Shown here: positions 61,004 to 64,000 of the stretch, in pieces
How positions within the stretch are numbered: position 1 is the stretch's first letter
Layout of the letters: each line of letters opens with the position of its first letter
Source of the DNA: Methylotetracoccus oryzae
GTDB lineage: Bacteria > Pseudomonadota > Gammaproteobacteria > Methylococcales > Methylococcaceae
Reading direction: 5' to 3'
Length of the DNA: 64,000 bases
NCBI RefSeq assembly: GCF_006175985.1
Contig: NZ_SRSH01000010.1
Span: forward strand, 119,873 to 183,872
Notes under the pieces: generated by a model
What the model saw: only the letters and a program-made list of their open reading frames with translations
The model's database searches: none
Told to the model about the DNA's origin: nothing
Made by a program: the position numbers and the translations under genes

Positions 61004-63865
61004 ATGGCATCTCCCAAGTCCCTGATCATCAGTTCGCCGTTCGAGCGGCCGACCAACCATTGGCGGCGCGCCAGCGACAGCCGGCTGGATCTGGTCGAGG
61101 GCCGGCGCCCCGCGGGCTATGAGATCTTCGATACCCGCAATAACACCGTGCGCGGCGTGGAACTGGACCTCGTCAACCGCATCCGGCAGCGGGTCGATGA
61201 CTGGCGGCAGGCGGATTATCCTGGCGTCACGGCGGTCACGCGGCAGTTGTTGGCGCATTGGCGCGATCCGGACGCGACCCGGCTTTACGCCTTCTACTTC
61301 TGCCAGCTCGAAGCGATCGAGACCCTGATCTGGCACGTCGAGGGCGCCGCAGAATTCAAGCAAGGCATTGGCATTCCGGGGGACGGCGGGGCCTTCGAAC
61401 GGCTGTGCAACAAGATGGCGACGGGCAGCGGCAAGACCACGGTGATGGCCATGATCATTACCTGGCAGGTGCTCAACGCGCTGACCTATCCGAAGCGCAA
61501 CAGGGATTTCTCCCGCGCGATCTTCATCGTGGCGCCGGGCCTGACGGTCAAGGAGCGCTTGCAGGTCCTGCTGCCGGGCCACCCGGAGAATTACTACGAC
61601 GGGTTCTCGCTGTGCCCGAACGAGGCCTTGCGCCAGAAGCTCAACCAGGTCGAGTTGCTGATCGACAATTGGCACAACCTGATGCCAAAGAAGGAGCCCG
61701 ACCGCTCGGTGGTCAAGAAGGGCGCCGAGAGCGACGAGGCCTATGTGCGGCGCGTGCTGGGCAAGCTGGCGATCTACAAGGATCTGGCCATCATCAATGA
61801 CGAGGCCCACCACGCCTACCGCAAGCCTGCCGAGCTCAAGGTCAGCAAGAAGGATGCGGAAGCGCTCGGTATCGATCTGGATGAAGCCACCCGATGGATT
61901 GAGGGACTGGACCGCATTCACAAGATGCGCCGGATCTCGCGGTGTTTCGACCTGTCCGCGACACCTTTCGCCCCGACCGGCAAGACCAGCACCGAAGCGG
62001 CCTTGTTCGAGTGGGTCGTCTCGGATTTCGGCCTCAACGATGCGATCGAGGCCGGGTTGGTCAAGACCCCACGGGTGGTGATTCGCGACAACGCCTTGCC
62101 CAACGCCCAGACCTATCGCAGCAAGTTGTACCACCTGTACCGCGAACCGGAAGTCGTCGAAGACCTGAACCGGCGCGGCGCCGCGCCCAGCGAAGCCTTA
62201 CCCTCACTGGTACAGGAAGCCTATACCCTGCTCGGGGCCGATTGGCGCGAGACGCTGATTGCCTGGCGCGATGCTGGCCACCTGTCGCCGCCGGTGATGC
62301 TGACCGTGTGCAATCGCACCGAAACGGCAGCGCGTATCGAGCACTTCTTTCGTCAAGGCGATGCCTACTGGCCGGAGCTCAAGGCGCCGGAACGCACTTT
62401 GCGCGTCGATTCGCGGGTGCTGGAGAAGGCGGAAATCGGCGAGACGTCCGGCACCGACAAGGCGTACGAAGCGGTGCTGCACGCCATCCTCGACGCTGCC
62501 GACATCCCGGAAACCCGCAAGGACGACCTCCGGTCCTTGAAAAAGGAAGAATTGCTGCGCGCCATCGTCGACAACGTCGGCAAACGCGGCACGGCCGGCC
62601 AGGATCTACAGAATGTGATTTCGGTGGCGATGCTGTCCGAAGGCTGGGATGCCAAGAATGTCACCCACATCATGGGGCTCCGGGCTTTCACCAGTCAGTT
62701 GCTGTGCGAGCAGGTGATCGGTCGCGGGCTACGGCGTGTGTCCTACGACACCGAGCCCGTCGTGTGCCCGGACGGCCAAACCCGCGACTTGTTCCGAGCC
62801 GAATTCGTCAATGTGTTCGGGGTGCCGCTCTCGATCTTTCAGGATGTCGGCGACGATGGGAAACCGCCGCCGCCCCCGAAGCCCAGCACGCAGATCGAAT
62901 CGATCCCCGACCGCGCCGAGTTGGAAATTGCCTGGCCGAATGTGCTGCGGGTGGACGTGGTGGTGCGGCCAGCGCTGACGATCGATTGGTCCCAGATGCC
63001 GCCGCTGAAGATCGATCCGGCGCTGGTCCATGTGAGCGCCGATCTAGCACCTGCGCTGGGCGGCGCGGCCGATTTGTCAAAGGCGGTGTCGATCGACCTG
63101 GAGGCGCTGCCAGAGGAGTTTCGCCTGCAACGGTTGCTGTTCCTGGCCGCCCGCAAGGCACTCGCCAGCCTCGAACACGGTTTCGCCGGCGGACGTGAAC
63201 TGTTGATCCAGCAACTGGTGCGGCTGGTCGAGCAGTTTTTCAATTCGGACCAGTTGGAGATTCCGTCGCTGTTCCATCAGGACCCGCTCCGCAAGCGCAT
63301 CCTGATCGCCTTGTCCATCGACGTGGTGGTTCAGCACGTTGTCGCGCAGATTCAACAGCAGAACACCGAACGCCTGGAACCGGTGTTCGATCCCGAGTTT
63401 CCCATTGGCTCGACGCGGTTGATGCGCACCTGGTATTCGACCAAGCCCTGTCTCGAAACGGGCAAGTCGCAGATCAGCCACGCGGTGGCCGACAGCACCT
63501 GGGAGCACTACACGGCGTCACTGCTCGAACAGCGGCCCGAGGTAGCGGCCTACGCCAAGAACGACCATCTGGGGTTCCAGATCTACTACCTATGGCGCGG
63601 CAGCAAGCGCCGCTTCCTGCCCGACTTCTTGATTCGCCTGGCCAACGGCAAATTCATGGTGCTGGAGATCAAGGGCGAGGATTCGGACCAGAACCGTAGC
63701 AAGCGCCTGGCGCTCGATGCCTGGGTGCGCGCCGTCAACGACCGCGGTGGATTTGGTACCTGGTGCTGGGACGTAGTCAAGGGTGAACCATCGAGGTTGA
63801 TCGATGTGATCAAGCATCACTCAATGACTGCGGGGCACCGTGAGCCGATTGGCGAGGGATTATGA
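61004..63865 (+). CDS. type III-like restriction endonuclease/helicase Res
   Basis: The 953-residue protein has an SF2 helicase core with Walker A KMATGSGKTTVMAMII (about residue 142), DEAHHAYR, LSATPF and the motif VI region QVIGRGLRRVSYD, and a C-terminal PD-(D/E)xK nuclease with LPDFLIRLANGKFMVLEIKGE. It pairs with the Mod gene 13 bp upstream and would translocate and cut DNA unmodified at the Mod target. ATG at 61004 is preferred over TTG at 60995. If Mod is truly broken, an active Res would endanger the host. Confidence 0.88.
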   Translation: MASPKSLIISSPFERPTNHWRRASDSRLDLVEGRRPAGYEIFDTRNNTVRGVELDLVNRIRQRVDDWRQADYPGVTAVTRQLLAHWRDPDATRLYAFYFCQLEAIETLIWHVEGAAEFKQGIGIPGDGGAFERLCNKMATGSGKTTVMAMIITWQVLNALTYPKRNRDFSRAIFIVAPGLTVKERLQVLLPGHPENYYDGFSLCPNEALRQKLNQVELLIDNWHNLMPKKEPDRSVVKKGAESDEAYVRRVLGKLAIYKDLAIINDEAHHAYRKPAELKVSKKDAEALGIDLDEATRWIEGLDRIHKMRRISRCFDLSATPFAPTGKTSTEAALFEWVVSDFGLNDAIEAGLVKTPRVVIRDNALPNAQTYRSKLYHLYREPEVVEDLNRRGAAPSEALPSLVQEAYTLLGADWRETLIAWRDAGHLSPPVMLTVCNRTETAARIEHFFRQGDAYWPELKAPERTLRVDSRVLEKAEIGETSGTDKAYEAVLHAILDAADIPETRKDDLRSLKKEELLRAIVDNVGKRGTAGQDLQNVISVAMLSEGWDAKNVTHIMGLRAFTSQLLCEQVIGRGLRRVSYDTEPVVCPDGQTRDLFRAEFVNVFGVPLSIFQDVGDDGKPPPPPKPSTQIESIPDRAELEIAWPNVLRVDVVVRPALTIDWSQMPPLKIDPALVHVSADLAPALGGAADLSKAVSIDLEALPEEFRLQRLLFLAARKALASLEHGFAGGRELLIQQLVRLVEQFFNSDQLEIPSLFHQDPLRKRILIALSIDVVVQHVVAQIQQQNTERLEPVFDPEFPIGSTRLMRTWYSTKPCLETGKSQISHAVADSTWEHYTASLLEQRPEVAAYAKNDHLGFQIYYLWRGSKRRFLPDFLIRLANGKFMVLEIKGEDSDQNRSKRLALDAWVRAVNDRGGFGTWCWDVVKGEPSRLIDVIKHHSMTAGHREPIGEGL

Positions 63866-63996
63866 ACTGGACGGCGGCGGAAGTTTTCAAGGTAGTTGTC
63901 GCCTCGGTGCTTAAGCTTCATGCGGCTTTTTGGGACGGTTGGGTCAGCTCCTTGTCAGGGTGGTCAGGCGTGTTGGTCTGGTCCGGGTTCAAGTGA
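63862..63996 (+). CDS. 44-residue hydrophobic small protein downstream of Res
   Basis: The frame starts in ATGA overlapping the res stop and reads MNWTAAEVFKVVVASVLKLH, ending VLVWSGFK. It is amphipathic to hydrophobic and Trp-rich (six tryptophans). Translational coupling is likely. It may be a small membrane protein of the defence locus or the remnant of a larger gene. No family is recognised. Confidence 0.45.
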   Translation: MNWTAAEVFKVVVASVLKLHAAFWDGWVSSLSGWSGVLVWSGFK

Positions 63997-64000
63997 ACGA

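Noticed and set aside
63866..64000. A right-hand attachment site (copy of the tRNA-Lys 3' end)
   Set aside because: The tRNA 3' sequence was not found here or elsewhere right of the integrase by eye, so no attR is claimed.

Overview
The window is GC-rich DNA from a nitrogen-fixing proteobacterium. HscBA-dependent Isc proteins, the BolA/CGFS-glutaredoxin pair, bfd and an IncP-like conjugation module suggest a beta- or gammaproteobacterium, more likely gamma; the sequence alone does not name the species. Three blocks are visible: a chromosomal flank (1-4.4 kb), a nif-linked iron-sulfur gene cluster (4.4-16.9 kb), and a large element integrated at a tRNA-Lys gene (17.3 kb to at least 50.9 kb, probably past the window end).

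Chromosomal flank. The 3' end of a secreted protein gene (fibrinogen-like fold plus MopE-type calcium/metal motif) is followed by an IS630 remnant and an inverted pair of short palindromic repeats. Then come a marR-DUF1398 operon with two operator-like palindromes, and bfd.

Nif/Isc cluster. A sigma-54 promoter with a NifA-type upstream site precedes iscS-iscU-iscA-iscA-hscB-hscA-fdx-nifV-nifW. After these come a thioredoxin-like 2Fe-2S ferredoxin, a helical-repeat protein, a second 2Fe-2S ferredoxin, a CGFS glutaredoxin, BolA and an FmdB-type zinc ribbon. The cluster ends with a AAA+ ATPase, a fumarylacetoacetate-hydrolase-fold protein and two small unknown genes. All read on the plus strand with short gaps. 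This looks like a dedicated cofactor and electron supply line for nitrogenase. iscR is absent, so control appears to have moved from Fe-S sensing to NifA.

Integrated element. A tyrosine recombinase sits beside the tRNA-Lys 3' end, with a DUF4224 protein, a KilA-N protein and FlhD/FlhC-like regulators upstream of it on the minus strand. Next are a CreBC-like two-component system, whose sensor gene is split by a perfect 43-nt hairpin, and an iteron/DnaA-box origin. Cargo follows: a UvrD-type helicase with a nuclease-like insert, broken genes and a large SF2 helicase. A TrfA-type initiator comes next. The conjugation genes are RK2-like: trbBCDEFGHIJL, trbN (interrupted), traJ, traI, traG, traF, an oriT that aligns with RK2, then traK, traL and traM. 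ArdC lies in the leading region, followed by phage-like remnants including a stop-interrupted holin. The element therefore combines plasmid replication, IncP-type transfer and site-specific integration.

Right-hand accessory block (51-64 kb). It holds a zinc-ribbon/dual-OB protein with a DUF488 protein, a membrane-anchored aspartyl protease, an IetAS-type AAA ATPase/subtilisin defence pair, and a type III-like restriction-modification locus whose methyltransferase gene carries a one-base frameshift. A 44-codon ORF overlaps the restriction gene's stop. I found no second copy of the tRNA 3' end, so the element's right boundary is probably outside the window.
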